DNA of 64,000 nucleotides from assembly GCF_000004195.4 (NCBI RefSeq), contig NC_030680.2, forward strand, positions 138,879,545 to 138,943,544, given 5' to 3'. The position numbers and the translations under genes were made by a program. Source of the stretch: Xenopus tropicalis (Eukaryota; Chordata; Amphibia; Anura; Pipidae). This document shows, piece after piece, positions 60,201 through 64,000 of this stretch. Under the pieces are notes generated by a model. That model did not search any database and was not told where the DNA came from. It saw only the letters and a program-made list of their open reading frames with translations. Positions within the stretch are counted from its first letter, which is position 1. Every line of letters begins with the position of its first letter.

Positions 60201-60247
60201 TCCTCCAGCAGCTCCGACAGTGCGTCCCACCGGACTGGAGCCTCCAT
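15057..60247 (-). CDS. mtmr14: mtmr14 gene, coding exons 1-17 (3' end missing)
   Basis: Myotubularin-related protein 14 (Jumpy) removes the 3-phosphate from PI3P and PI(3,5)P2 on membranes and restrains autophagy; this is known of the family. Seventeen minus-strand exons were assembled by reading splice sites and protein similarity. Every exon joins in phase: 90, 149, 109, 76, 58, 123, 74, 71, 75, 67, 86, 77, 37, 74, 59, 139 and 180 nt, total 1544 nt, 514 complete codons. Landmarks are LLEEFSKAQYRAK near the N terminus, VERIEKRCLELF in exon 2, the phosphatase loop HCISGWDRT (Cys about residue 306, Arg about 312) in exon 11, and a poly-Ser SNHSD segment in exon 17. The vertebrate protein is about 650 residues, so the last 110-125 residues should lie left of this window or in unrecognised exons. 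The N terminus looks about 24 residues shorter than the human one. Coordinates span exons and introns. Confidence 0.95.
15579..15717 (-). CDS. mtmr14: mtmr14 exon 16
   Basis: A 139-nt exon encoding RRDRGSANSLSSDFSVITED then SPGAYGNYNCEPVELM and GNQGQAV. The acceptor is tcttcccag and the donor TG|GTGAGA. This is the start of the less conserved C-terminal region; RDRGS..SL.SDFS is the family hallmark. Confidence 0.92.
15836..16198. mobile_element. Full-length foldback MITE
   Basis: A nearly perfect palindrome of 363 bp. It begins gggcccgattcactaaagtc and ends with its reverse complement, with only a short asymmetric centre at about 15995-16035. A 3-bp ATA duplication flanks it (15833-15835, 16199-16201), compatible with a PIF/Harbinger-type element, though the family is not certain. 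Confidence 0.85.
16472..17680 (+). mobile_element. MITE expanded by a 113-bp array
   Basis: Ends resemble the intact element at 23839-24170 (…ggtacgggatctattattca and tggattacagttcccatacct). Its centre has grown into the tandem array listed next. It lies in mtmr14 intron 15, between exons 15 and 16. Confidence 0.75.
16590..17560 (+). repeat. 113-bp tandem array, about 9 copies
   Basis: The unit contains gtacttgatcccaactaaga, cagaacagccctattgggtt and ctctgtaataataaaacag. The string ttgatcc ends at 16620, 16733, 16846, 16959 and so on to 17523, a period of 113. Copies are over 90 percent alike by eye. Confidence 0.95.
17852..17910 (-). CDS. mtmr14: mtmr14 exon 15
   Basis: A 59-nt exon encoding RKSSQPRESAISLEDFCLL with split codons at both ends. 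The acceptor is gtttttgtag. The donor is CTGA|GTAGGT, weaker than the others. It was identified because RKS....SLED.C.L aligns with the family and both phases fit exons 14 and 16. Confidence 0.85.
18595..18668 (-). CDS. mtmr14: mtmr14 exon 14
   Basis: A 74-nt exon encoding IFFFCFNFLKHITSDEFSSS then GRKA plus two bases. The acceptor is caccatccag and the donor TG|GTAAGA. IFFFCFNFLKHITS is nearly invariant; the end of the exon differs from mammals. Confidence 0.93.
20950..21185 (+). repeat. LINE/SINE-like 3' tail family
   Basis: The sequence atagattgtaagctctacgg, then cagggacctcc and gtagcgctttataaataaa, ends in a (CATA)n tail. Copies are also at 42408-42667 and 57096-57275. The family is common in frogs and resembles L2-type 3' ends. 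Confidence 0.65.
21254..21545. mobile_element. MITE of the 'ctatacacgggccgat' family
   Basis: Contains ggtggctatacacgggccga at the left, several inverted segments (cggccagatatcgatcgggc; tgatatccccaccc), and an end near gatcgtagcgtgtattg. Related to 59165-59405. Confidence 0.6.
21546..22226. other. Intron 13 sequence, no gene recognised
   Basis: GC-richer patch at 21620-21870 with proline-rich shadow ORFs. No splice or family support. Confidence 0.4.
22227..22263 (-). CDS. mtmr14: mtmr14 exon 13 (37 nt)
   Basis: A very short exon, one base plus twelve codons: HMLNDRLSKGEE. The acceptor is aatttccag and the donor GAG|GTACGT. The H.L.DRLSKGEE motif and phase match the vertebrate gene. It is too short for an ORF scan to find. 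Confidence 0.92.
23213..23289 (-). CDS. mtmr14: mtmr14 exon 12
   Basis: A 77-nt exon encoding DGMVHSNLEPAEILYLTVAY then DWFLF plus two bases. The acceptor is ttattaatag and the donor is GG|GTAAGT. The sequence matches the segment after the active site in the family. Confidence 0.94.
23839..24170 (+). mobile_element. MITE with ACAGGTAT terminal inverted repeats, single-unit form
   Basis: Begins acaggtatcggaccccttat and ends ataacgggtcctatacctgt. The internal part holds just one copy of the segment that is tandemly repeated at 16590-17560, showing the unexpanded state. Confidence 0.8.
24293..25130 (-). repeat. 113-bp tandem array, about 7.5 copies, opposite orientation
   Basis: Reverse complement of the unit in the 16590-17560 array. 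gttggg starts at 24293, 24406 and about 24519 and repeats to 25085. The right edge passes into reversed MITE sequence (about 25130-25190). It lies in mtmr14 intron 11. Confidence 0.93.
26015..26085 (+). repeat. CR1/L2 LINE 3' tail
   Basis: gggttgaacttgatggactc and ttttttcaaccctatgtaac with a short terminal repeat, like the CR1 tail at 14190-14252 but a different subfamily. Confidence 0.7.
26225..26591. repeat. 71-bp tandem repeat, about 4 copies plus degenerate ones
   Basis: gctggtccct recurs at 26321, 26392, 26463 and 26534. The unit includes ctctacatgctcctccctat and ctaggctgatctccctgctc. Partial copies extend left to about 26225. Confidence 0.9.
26592..26861. mobile_element. hAT MITE, TAGGGATGCAC family
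   Basis: Ends tagggatgcacggaatcca and tggatttggtgcatcccta. An 8-bp duplication ctaatctc/ctaagctc (7 of 8) flanks it. A second copy lies at about 40933-41196. Confidence 0.85.
27857..28172. mobile_element. MITE of the 'gtatggccaccctta' family
   Basis: Ends taaagtggctgtacacc and gcatgtatggccaccctta with inverted internal segments (gacgattcag; cccgattgac). TAA/TTA flanks would fit a 3-bp TWA target site. Confidence 0.6.
29219..29304 (-). CDS. mtmr14: mtmr14 exon 11, phosphatase active site
   Basis: This exon encodes HSGLLVHCISGWDRTPLF then ISLLRLSLWA. It contains the Cys-X5-Arg phosphatase loop C-I-S-G-W-D-R; the Cys is the expected nucleophile and the Arg binds phosphate. The acceptor sits after a (CT)n tract seen on the plus strand as a GA run at about 29308-29325; the donor is GCT|GTAAGT. 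Because Cys and Arg are intact, the gene is predicted to make an active enzyme. Confidence 0.97.
29308..29328. repeat. (GA)n run forming the exon 11 polypyrimidine tract
   Basis: On the mtmr14 strand this is (TC)n just before the exon 11 acceptor, so length changes could affect splicing of the active-site exon. Confidence 0.85.
29793..29859 (-). CDS. mtmr14: mtmr14 exon 10
   Basis: A 67-nt exon encoding SWDLVKQTQNYLKLLIHILN then GD, ending in phase 1 at GATG|GTAAGT. The acceptor is ctgctttcag. The WDLV.QTQNYLKLL motif directly precedes the catalytic exon in vertebrate MTMR14. Confidence 0.95.
30433..30632. mobile_element. MITE of the 'gaagacacac...gagctact' family
   Basis: Inverted ends agggtaaagacacatggagc and gctcagtgtgtcttcacc, each next to agtagcagctac-type sequence. 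A second copy is at 59406-59607. Confidence 0.75.
31320..31731 (-). mobile_element. TTAA MITE, GGGATTCTGTCATGA family
   Basis: On the minus strand it starts TTAAAGGGATTCTGTCATGA. Further copies are at 42803-43138 (plus) and 57603-58256 (minus). The far end here is near 31320 and no second TTAA terminus was located. Confidence 0.7.
33152..33520. repeat. Second copy of the 499-773 MITE family
   Basis: Left arm ttaggcaccccccagtgact and gcagaaaactgc pair with right arm gcagttttctgc and ggcacccccccagta. Confidence 0.6.
34622..36240. repeat. 130-bp satellite-like array, about 12.4 copies
   Basis: actcagcctg recurs at 34751, 34881, 35011, 35141, 35271 and so on, exactly every 130 bp. The unit includes cagccttgtgcctttatatg, catttacagtagggggtaca and acatgagtgatactcagagt. 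Copies differ at only a few positions; the first is more divergent. It lies in mtmr14 intron 9 with no obvious transposon ends. Confidence 0.97.
37247..37673. mobile_element. hAT element with long internal palindrome
   Basis: Ends cagggggctcaaactc and gagtttgagacccctg, flanked by an exact 8-bp duplication gtatacag (37239-37246, 37674-37681). The interior (about 37340-37560) is a nearly perfect palindrome centred near 37450 (gcagctaattgtgcacacag). Confidence 0.9.
38510..38600 (+). repeat. L2-type LINE 3' end with (TAA)n tail
   Basis: gtacagtgctgcggaatatg and ggtgctttataaataaa followed by (ATA)n are typical of vertebrate L2 3' ends. Confidence 0.75.
38623..39072. mobile_element. T2-like TTAA MITE
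   Basis: Left end TTAAAAGGATAAGTAAACCT, right end AGGTTTACTTATCCTTTAA. It ends about 57 bases short of exon 9. Confidence 0.85.
39130..39204 (-). CDS. mtmr14: mtmr14 exon 9
   Basis: A 75-nt phase-0 exon encoding DYVDAPLYIPASLTRHLNID then WREYQ. The acceptor is ttttttcag and the donor CAG|GTAAGC. The DYVDAPL.IP start and LNIDW motif fit the family. The downstream intron is 9.3 kb and full of repeats. Confidence 0.95.
39628..39946. mobile_element. hAT MITE, CAGGGATCCCCAACC
   Basis: Ends cagggatccccaacc and ggttggggatccctg, exact 8-bp duplication ccatagag (39620-39627, 39947-39954). It lies in the GC-AG intron 8. Confidence 0.9.
40606..40676 (-). CDS. mtmr14: mtmr14 exon 8 (followed by a GC donor)
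   Basis: A 71-nt exon encoding CEFFKDYKDRGYSAEGLVFN then WKQ. The acceptor is cttcacag. The donor is CAG|GCAAGT, that is GC in place of GT, in an otherwise perfect consensus. Exon 9 then starts DYVDAPL, which is the expected continuation of the protein, so the GC site is needed for the correct junction. Confidence 0.94.
40933..41196. mobile_element. hAT MITE, TAGGGATGCAC family
   Basis: tagggatgcactgaatccag at the left and tggatttggtgcatcccca at the right. The target duplication is unclear. Confidence 0.75.
41960..42033 (-). CDS. mtmr14: mtmr14 exon 7
   Basis: A 74-nt exon encoding VTSSEKVDKAQRYSDFTLLS then VPYP. The acceptor is ccctgtag and the donor is CCAG|GTGAGA (phase 1). Conserved in sequence and phase with the vertebrate gene. 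Confidence 0.95.
42408..42667 (+). repeat. LINE/SINE-like 3' tail family, second copy
   Basis: atagattgtaagctctacgg to tagcgctttataaataaa, then a (CATA)n tail. The core ccattatc segment is locally duplicated. Confidence 0.7.
42803..43138 (+). mobile_element. TTAA MITE, GGGATTCTGTCATGA family, right end missing
   Basis: Begins TTAAAGGGATTCTGTCATGA. It is cut near gctgctatcttg, immediately before another TTAA element. Confidence 0.75.
43139..43665. mobile_element. TTAA MITE, GGAGGCATAT family
   Basis: Left end TTAAAGGAGGCATATCCTAT, right end CCAATATGTCTCCTTTAA. It abuts and probably truncates the neighbouring MITE. The 124-codon minus-strand ORF inside has no family similarity. Confidence 0.75.
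43884..44006 (-). CDS. mtmr14: mtmr14 exon 6
   Basis: The exon encodes NGDSQLFDKVRGHDIKLLRY followed by LSVRYICDLMVENKKVKFGL. The acceptor is attttaag and the donor AA|GTAAGT. The LFDKVRG.DIKLLRYLSV.YICDLMVENKKVKFG pattern is diagnostic of MTMR14. Confidence 0.96.
45858..45915 (-). CDS. mtmr14: mtmr14 exon 5
   Basis: A 58-nt exon encoding GGSDDAWADTEVAEEDAAA. The acceptor is tttttacag|GAGG and the donor is AG|GTCTGT (phase 2). The GG.DDAWAD core matches the family; the acidic tail is more variable. Confidence 0.92.
46347..46496. mobile_element. Small MITE with TAA target site
   Basis: Ends gggctcttgtcacgggcgac and gtgtgccagagccc, flanked by TAA on both sides (46344-46346, 46497-46499). The centre is a strong hairpin around ccatcccaccggcg/cgccggtgggatgg. 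Confidence 0.8.
46840..46915 (-). CDS. mtmr14: mtmr14 exon 4
   Basis: Codons 117-141 plus one base: HICRSATLAGWGELYGRTGY then NYIFS. The acceptor follows a polypyrimidine run ending tttttcacag; the donor is TCAG|GTATGT. The exon carries the conserved Arg-Ser-Ala-Thr and Gly-Trp segment of the MTMR14 phosphatase fold. Confidence 0.95.
47400..47481. mobile_element. Minimal TTAA MITE, 82 bp
   Basis: TTAAAGGAGAACTAAACC and TTTAGTTCTCCTTTAA enclose fewer than 50 bases. It lies 57 bp from the exon 3 donor. Confidence 0.8.
47538..47646 (-). CDS. mtmr14: mtmr14 exon 3
   Basis: It begins with G completing the codon split after exon 2, then FESTVQVSKLQDLVNRSKMA and CRGRFVCPVILYKGK. The acceptor is ataaacag and the donor is AAG|GTAAAA (phase 0). 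The block KMARCRGRFVCPVI is strongly conserved in the family. Confidence 0.95.
48686..48834 (-). CDS. mtmr14: mtmr14 exon 2
   Basis: Codons 31-79 plus two bases, from VERIEKRCLE through DYCFSIIQN to EYESTVEDKN. The acceptor is tttcag|GTAGAG. The donor is AT|GTACGT; the alternative GTGAAA three bases downstream would not join exon 3 in frame, so GTACGT was chosen. The segment HYPRQIVFLEYES is nearly invariant in vertebrate MTMR14. Confidence 0.95.
49588..49930. mobile_element. Probable hAT-like MITE
   Basis: agagtcctgcagcaggtcgg at the left and gttccgcacaggattctcc at the right are loosely inverted. It also contains repeated gggtaccctgcggg-type segments. Boundaries are approximate. Confidence 0.5.
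50597..50830. repeat. MITE remnants, 'ccccatacacagc' family, with an insertion
   Basis: gtccccatacacagctgatt, ctgccgatatcggtccctta and later agcagatatcgtccgggcaa match the 59165 family. An unrelated 85-bp piece lies at about 50650-50735. Confidence 0.5.
51497..52511 (-). pseudogene. Tc1-like transposase, frameshifted
   Basis: The DNA cut-and-paste enzyme in two overlapping frames. The N-terminal part (52047-52511, starts MPRSKEIQEQMR) has the paired helix-turn-helix domain (GYKAISKALGLQRTTVRAII, then PRSGRPTKIT). The C-terminal part (51497-52111) has the DDE catalytic domain: first Asp in ILWTDETKVELFG, second in LQQDNDPKHTSK, and the Glu in SPDLNPIEMLWHD. Near 52070-52085 about eight bases expected between CAAGA and CAATATC are missing, which shifts the frame. 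All three catalytic residues remain. It is otherwise free of stops, so the damage is recent. Confidence 0.93.
52771..53366. mobile_element. Nested hAT-like element with C-rich core
   Basis: Ends tagagctgggcggtat and ataccgcccagcacta, flanked by an exact 8-bp duplication tttaaaaa (52763-52770, 53367-53374). Its middle (about 52881-53145) is C-rich low-complexity sequence of aaccacaacccccccc type. The long Pro/Gly-rich ORFs on either strand come from this tract. Confidence 0.88.
54527..54645. repeat. About 59-bp-arm perfect palindrome
   Basis: Arms running ggcactcaggagtttaatac to ttattg and back, centred on aaaatgcatttt near 54585. The arms read caataaaacttttgaagggc then gagtgcc, like the ends of some Penelope-like pseudo-LTRs, so it may be a tail-to-tail remnant. 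Confidence 0.8.
55292..56525. repeat. 89-bp tandem array, about 14 copies
   Basis: The unit contains gggtgtttgctacagaaacc, ctactatagtttatataaat, accccgctgtgtagcc and gcagccattcctgcactgg. Starts at 55381, 55470 and 55559 give a period of 89. It grew from the T2-like MITE stem region. Confidence 0.96.
56684..56964. mobile_element. hAT MITE nested in the T2-like MITE
   Basis: Ends cagtgatgcccaaccagt and ggttggggacgcttg, exact 8-bp duplication atataaac (56676-56683, 56965-56972). Confidence 0.88.
57096..57275 (+). repeat. LINE/SINE-like 3' tail family, third copy
   Basis: agattgtaagctctattggg to ctatataaataaaac, older than the copies at 20950 and 42408. Confidence 0.6.
57603..58256 (-). mobile_element. 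TTAA MITE, GGGATTCTGTCATGA family, internally duplicated
   Basis: Minus-strand start TTAAAGGGATTCTGTCATTA at 58256. A segment of about 240-250 bp (cactttactgctgcgctgca … ctgaaagctcagactcaggc) occurs twice in tandem, at about 57606-57852 and 57853-58088. Confidence 0.8.
58539..58670. mobile_element. hAT MITE, internally deleted
   Basis: caatgatccccaaccagtgg and aggttggggatccctg, duplication ccttactt/ccttacgt (7 of 8). Only 132 bp, versus about 300 for its relatives. Confidence 0.8.
59165..59405. mobile_element. MITE, GGTCCCTATACACGGGCC family
   Basis: Ends tggtccctatacacgggc and taacgtgtatggggaccc, flanked by TAA, with internal palindromes gctgccgatatcggcagc and atgcggtccc. A PIF/Harbinger-like target site is possible. 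Confidence 0.7.
59406..59607. mobile_element. MITE of the 'gaagacacac...gagctact' family, second copy
   Basis: agggtgaagacacacagagc at the left and gctccgtgtgtcttcagt at the right. It directly abuts the preceding MITE. Confidence 0.75.
60158..60247 (-). CDS. mtmr14: mtmr14 exon 1 (start exon)
   Basis: Codons 1-30, beginning MEAPVRWDAL and ending KDVNPK, then a consensus donor AAG|GTAAGT (phase 0). The ATG at 60247 has G at -3 and G at +4, a good Kozak context, and no in-frame ATG lies between it and the upstream region read. The LLEEFSKAQYRAK segment matches the N-terminal helix typical of vertebrate MTMR14. The stretch before it is short and differs from the Ala/Ser-rich mammalian start. 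Confidence 0.93.
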
Positions 60248-60480
60248 AGCGGCCAAACCGCCCGAATCAAAATACAAAGCCCATCCCGAAAACCGGAGCC
60301 CCGGGACCTGCCTGACAGGACATCCGTGGCGCCTCTAGTGACGTCTTTGACAGCTGTCGTAGGCGCGTTCAGATGACGAAAGGAAGACGGAAATCCAGCC
60401 ATCTTGGTAGAGGAACACAGTGGGCTAGGCAGTGCCGCTCTACTGCTGTGCCTGGAAGTGAAGGGCATGCTGGGAAATAA
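60248..60480 (-). promoter_or_regulatory. mtmr14: mtmr14 5' UTR and TATA-less promoter region
   Basis: This segment lies just upstream of the start codon and is rich in CpG compared with the AT-rich surroundings. Possible sites seen by eye are a YY1-like gccatcttgg (60398-60407), a CRE-like tgacgtc (60339-60345), an ETS-like acggaaat (about 60386-60393) and gcatgctgggaaat (60465-60478), which resembles part of ZNF143-type promoter elements. No TATA box is evident. If transcription begins upstream of 60284, a five-codon upstream ORF (60267-60284) precedes the main ATG. The transcription start cannot be placed from sequence alone. Confidence 0.55.
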
Positions 60481-60712
60481 AATCCAACACGTCTATCTCT
60501 CCATAGCTGCCTGCTTTTGGAGGGTAGTTTTGTGATGTCCGTGTGTTCATGGGGTGTAAAGATGTGTTTTTTAATACCAAGTTATTAAATAGTGTATGGC
60601 AGGTATAATAAAAATTGTTATTATACCTGTATACTTTATTGTACGTTTGCCTTAGAACAGACTGTGGTAGTGTGGTCTGACCCTGCCCTGGCAGAACAGG
60701 TTATTGTATAGC

Positions 60713-60999
60713 TCAGGGACAACATGTTGCTCCCCAACCCCTTGGATGTTGCTCTCAGTGCCCCCAAACCAGGCAGTTATGTTTGAATTCCTGACTTGGG
60801 GGCAGGTTTTGGTTGAATAAAAATAAGATTTCCTACCAAATAAAGCCCCCTGTAAGCTGATAGGGTGCATAGAGGCTGCCTAATAGCCAATCTTAGCCCT
60901 TATTTGGCTCCTCAATGAACTTATATGGTGCTTGTGTTGCTCCCCAAGTCTTTTTACATTTGACTGTGGCTCCCAAGTAAGAAAGGTTGGGGACTCCTG
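60713..60999. mobile_element. hAT MITE upstream of mtmr14
   Basis: It ends aggttggggactcctg, with duplication ttgtatag/ttgtacag (7 of 8). The left end has lost about 20 bases relative to other copies. Confidence 0.75.
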
Positions 61000-61786
61000 T
61001 TGTACAGGGTTAATTCAGTGTTTCTGCTACAGAGTCAAGAGGAGCTAAGAGGTCAAACTATGGTTTCCAGGTACACCCAGGAGGGTAAGAGAGCTTTAAC
61101 TCTTGCTGTAGAGCAAAGCTTGGAAACAAGATAGAGAAGCACTCCAGGCAAAGAACCCATGATAGACCTAAAGGAGGGAAGGGACAAGTGATCCCCTATA
61201 GAGTCTTCTGCTCCACTTATGAGAGATGGGTTCATGAGGAGGGCTAAAGTGGAGCCTACCTGAAGTGCCAGAAAGCAGCCCTTGAATCCTAGAAACCATG
61301 AAACATCCTGAACCTTCAGTCCCACTTTACGAAAGAACATTTCATAAAGTGGGACTATGTTATACAGGAAAGGGGAGAACTTGCACGCTGTGAACAAACC
61401 ATAATTAGTATGGCAGTGTGGCACTTCTGGTAGCTATAACCATAGCACTAGAATTCATGTTTGCTAGCCAAAGAGCCTTATTCAATAAAGTGCAAATTTG
61501 GAACAACATGGTGTTTTTATTATTCACAATCTGCTGTTGTCCATGAGTTCCAGTTGCCACTAGACAGGAGAAGAGTGCATAGTGGGACCTATGTCTATGG
61601 TGTTCTGATGCTGCTCCAATCCAGTACTGGCTATTTACAGTAATCAAGTCTATGCCCCCTGAACCAAAGCAATTCCTCTGTAAAGCTGATGGATCTTTCC
61701 CCGATATGCCAACCTAGAATGGGCAATAGTGGGCTGATCCAATCATTTGGCCCTAGGGATTAAAGGCCGCCAGGGCAAGGACAGCT

Positions 61787-62201
61787 TTAAAGGAACAGAC
61801 ACATTAAAAAATTAAACTGTTTTAAAGTAATTAAAATATAATGTGCTGTTGCTCTGCAAAAAATTTGTGTTTTTGCTACAGAAAAGATACTATATAAATA
61901 AGCTGCTGTGTAGCCATGGGGGCAGCCATTCAAGCTGGAAAAAAGGAGAAAAGGCACAGGTTACATAGCAGATAACTAGTAGATAATCCCCATATAGTGG
62001 GTGTTTATCTGTTATCTGCTAAGTAACCTGTGCATTTTCTCCTTTGAATGGCTGCCCCCATGGCTACACAGCAGCTTACTTATATAAACTAGAGTAGACT
62101 TTCTGAGGCAAATACACCAGTTGTAGCAATGCAGGGCAACAGTACATTATATTGTAATTACTTTTAAACACTTTCATTTTTTGACGTTACTGTTACTTTA
62201 A
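61787..62201. mobile_element. T2-like TTAA MITE, unexpanded form
   Basis: TTAAAGGAACAGACAC at the left and GTTACTGTTACTTTAA at the right, with long internal inverted arms (atgggggcagccattcaagc / gaatggctgcccccatggct). The centre around 61975-62010 has gttatctgctaagtaacctg. It is the template form of the 55213-57071 element. Confidence 0.85.
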
Positions 62202-62214
62202 CAACCAATGTGGT

Positions 62215-62530
62215 CCTTGATCTTACAGGCAAAACCTGCCCAATAAACATCTGCCTGCTTTTCTGCCAGATAACAGTTGGGCAGACCTGGCCTGGCAATT
62301 TGTAGATTCTGGAAAATGCCAGAGAGGGTGCTGAAATATGCCTTAGGAAGACCCTATTTAGTGGGCTGGTGGGCCCTTTGTGTACATGAAATGCCAGGGT
62401 CTATTTTAAATCCCAGTCCGGGCCTGCAGTCAGGTAGGCCTGTTTGCGGTGCCAATACACAGGCATATAAGCTGCCGGATCCATCTAAAGGGGCTGAATC
62501 AGCAGCTTAAATCTTCCGTGTATGCCCACC
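62215..62530. repeat. Composite of two dispersed repeat fragments
   Basis: Cut pieces of the cccatacac-type MITE (aaacctgcccaataaacatc; gcaatacac-like end) flank a gaaaatgccagagagggtgc segment also related to 10250-10360 and 27300-27370. Confidence 0.5.
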
Positions 62531-64000
62531 TTAACTGTCAGACTTGTGTGTGCAGAATCTTCTGGGAACTAGTGACTGGGGAATAATAGCCTCGGCATCA
62601 CTGATATTGTTGCAGGACCTTGCAGTATGTTTTTCTAGGTAAAATACATTCAAAACGCTAAAGTCTTATAGACATCATTCCCTATTAGTGGATACAGTAA
62701 CATGCTGGATATCTGCTAACTGCCAATAATGCCAGAGGGTCAAAGCTTAATTCTAGCATTGGGAGGATCACTGTTCTCCCCCCGGCCAGGGATATAATTC
62801 ACTAGAGACAAATCCTGAAATAAGTTCATTTTTCTGTGCTCTTGTCATTTTCAGTCAGGGCTGTGTGACTGACATGGCTGGGTTCTGACAGCTGAGGGCT
62901 ACCTCGTGCCACTTTGCTTGCCACCTTTCCAGTCACAGCAGATTTGTGCCAGCTTCATGCAGACGCCTCTGACGTTTTCACAGCTGCTGCCTCTCGGACT
63001 TGTGAGGCTCGGTCCTATTTCGGAGACAGAATAGAAGCTCTGGGTTGCCCCTGGACTCAGTGTGCCTTGCCTCATGTTAACTGGGTTTCATTGAGCCTTT
63101 CTGGCACGTTTCAATGACAAATGCACTTGGCTTGGTGAGTTACAGTGTTTTTAATTAGAAATAACTCTATTGATTTATTAGTGGGCGCATTACCCCTATT
63201 AATATGTAGAGCAGAGTGTGCAGTACTTGTATCAGAACCTATTCTATTCTGTAGGGCATAACCCCTTTGAATTATTAGGTGCAGTTCCCCATTAAGTTTT
63301 ATTAGGATGTAGACAATGATATTCTGAGACAATTTTATATTGGTCTTTATTCTTTTTTTGTCCTTTCATACCTATTCCCCCGCCTACCATTCCCCTTACA
63401 GAAAGAGATTAATACAGAGGCTGGAGTGTAATCGCTCATCTTTCAATTCATACCTTCGCCTATTCAGCTTCCAGTCTGTCACTCCTGGTTGCTGTGATAA
63501 GTGAGACCCTGACAGTGAGATTACATTTTAGTTCCAAAAGGAATAGATGCAGAATATAAAGTGAAAATAATGAAATATGCACTTGGATTAAAAAGTAACG
63601 AGAGTTTGCACGTTGCCTTCAAATTCCACTTTCAGATTGAATTAAAAGTTATTTTAAAGGCATACTGCCTCTTTAAGAAGAAAATTTTCATTCCTATACT
63701 TAACTTATACAAAACCGAACAGATAGAAAACTCATTTAATGATATGTTTATGAAGCAAAGCTCAGGATGAGCTGTAGATCGTTAGCCTTCTGATAAACTA
63801 AAAGCAATTAATGATCATAGCTCAGTTTGCAATATCTGATGGTTCTGTGAAGGGGTAACACAAGCCCCTCCCAACATATATTGCATATTTCTGGACCCCA
63901 CCACCACCTACATGTGACCCACCCAGGGTGGAGGGGGATCCAGAGGGTACAGGGCACAACAGGGAGAAGCAGGGAAATTGCAAGACCTTAGCGAGCCCCC
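62531..64000. other. Upstream intergenic DNA, no gene recognised
   Basis: I see no exon with family similarity. Short ORFs at 62914-63117 and 63561-63770 lack splice or codon support. Confidence 0.45.

Noticed and set aside
62870..63120. Possible exon of an upstream neighbour gene
   Set aside because: A 67-codon ORF exists, but no family resemblance or convincing splice signals were seen.

Overview
This is vertebrate nuclear DNA, almost certainly from a Xenopus frog and most likely Xenopus tropicalis. The basis is one spliced vertebrate gene with long introns and a dense set of frog-type transposons: TTAA-flanked T2-like MITEs, hAT MITEs, CR1/L2 LINE tails, a Penelope-like retroelement, Tc1-like elements and a SPIN hAT element. 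I saw no bacterial operons, CRISPR array, tRNA or rRNA gene.

The one host gene I can assemble is mtmr14 (myotubularin-related protein 14, also called Jumpy), a phosphoinositide 3-phosphatase, on the minus strand. Seventeen coding exons run from the start codon at 60247 down to 15057. Every splice phase agrees, giving 514 codons plus 2 nt. The catalytic Cys-X5-Arg loop is in exon 11 (29219-29304). All introns are GT-AG except intron 8, which is GC-AG. The last C-terminal exons (about 110-125 residues by comparison with the family) were not found, so intron 17 probably runs off the left edge and is at least 15 kb. A CpG-containing, TATA-less promoter-like region lies at about 60248-60480.

Layout from left to right. 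1-15056 (intron 17) holds MITEs, a Tc1/mariner remnant split by a 5.85-kb Penelope-like composite (3414-9264), a hAT MITE, a CR1 LINE fragment with a 41-bp minisatellite (12481-14252) and a SPIN copy (14399-14584). 15057-29304 holds exons 17 to 11, a perfect foldback MITE, and two 113-bp tandem arrays in opposite orientation on either side of exons 12-15. 29305-39129 holds exon 10 and intron 9, which carries a 130-bp satellite-like array (34622-36240) and a palindromic hAT element. 39130-48834 holds exons 9 to 2. 48835-60157 (intron 1) holds a Tc1-like element with a broken transposase and a nested C-rich hAT element (51279-53507), and a T2-like MITE swollen by an 89-bp array and a nested hAT MITE (55213-57071). 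60481-64000 is upstream DNA with two or three MITEs and no gene I recognise.

The most striking structure is the Penelope-like element. It has a roughly 1-kb inverted copy of its own 3' end upstream, direct pseudo-LTRs, and a hammerhead ribozyme core in each of three terminal copies. Its reverse transcriptase/GIY-YIG reading frame is broken by a frameshift, a nonsense codon and a small deletion at RT motif B. A second theme is that several MITEs and one LINE tail have expanded internally into minisatellites. One oppositely oriented pair of these could pair within mtmr14 pre-mRNA.
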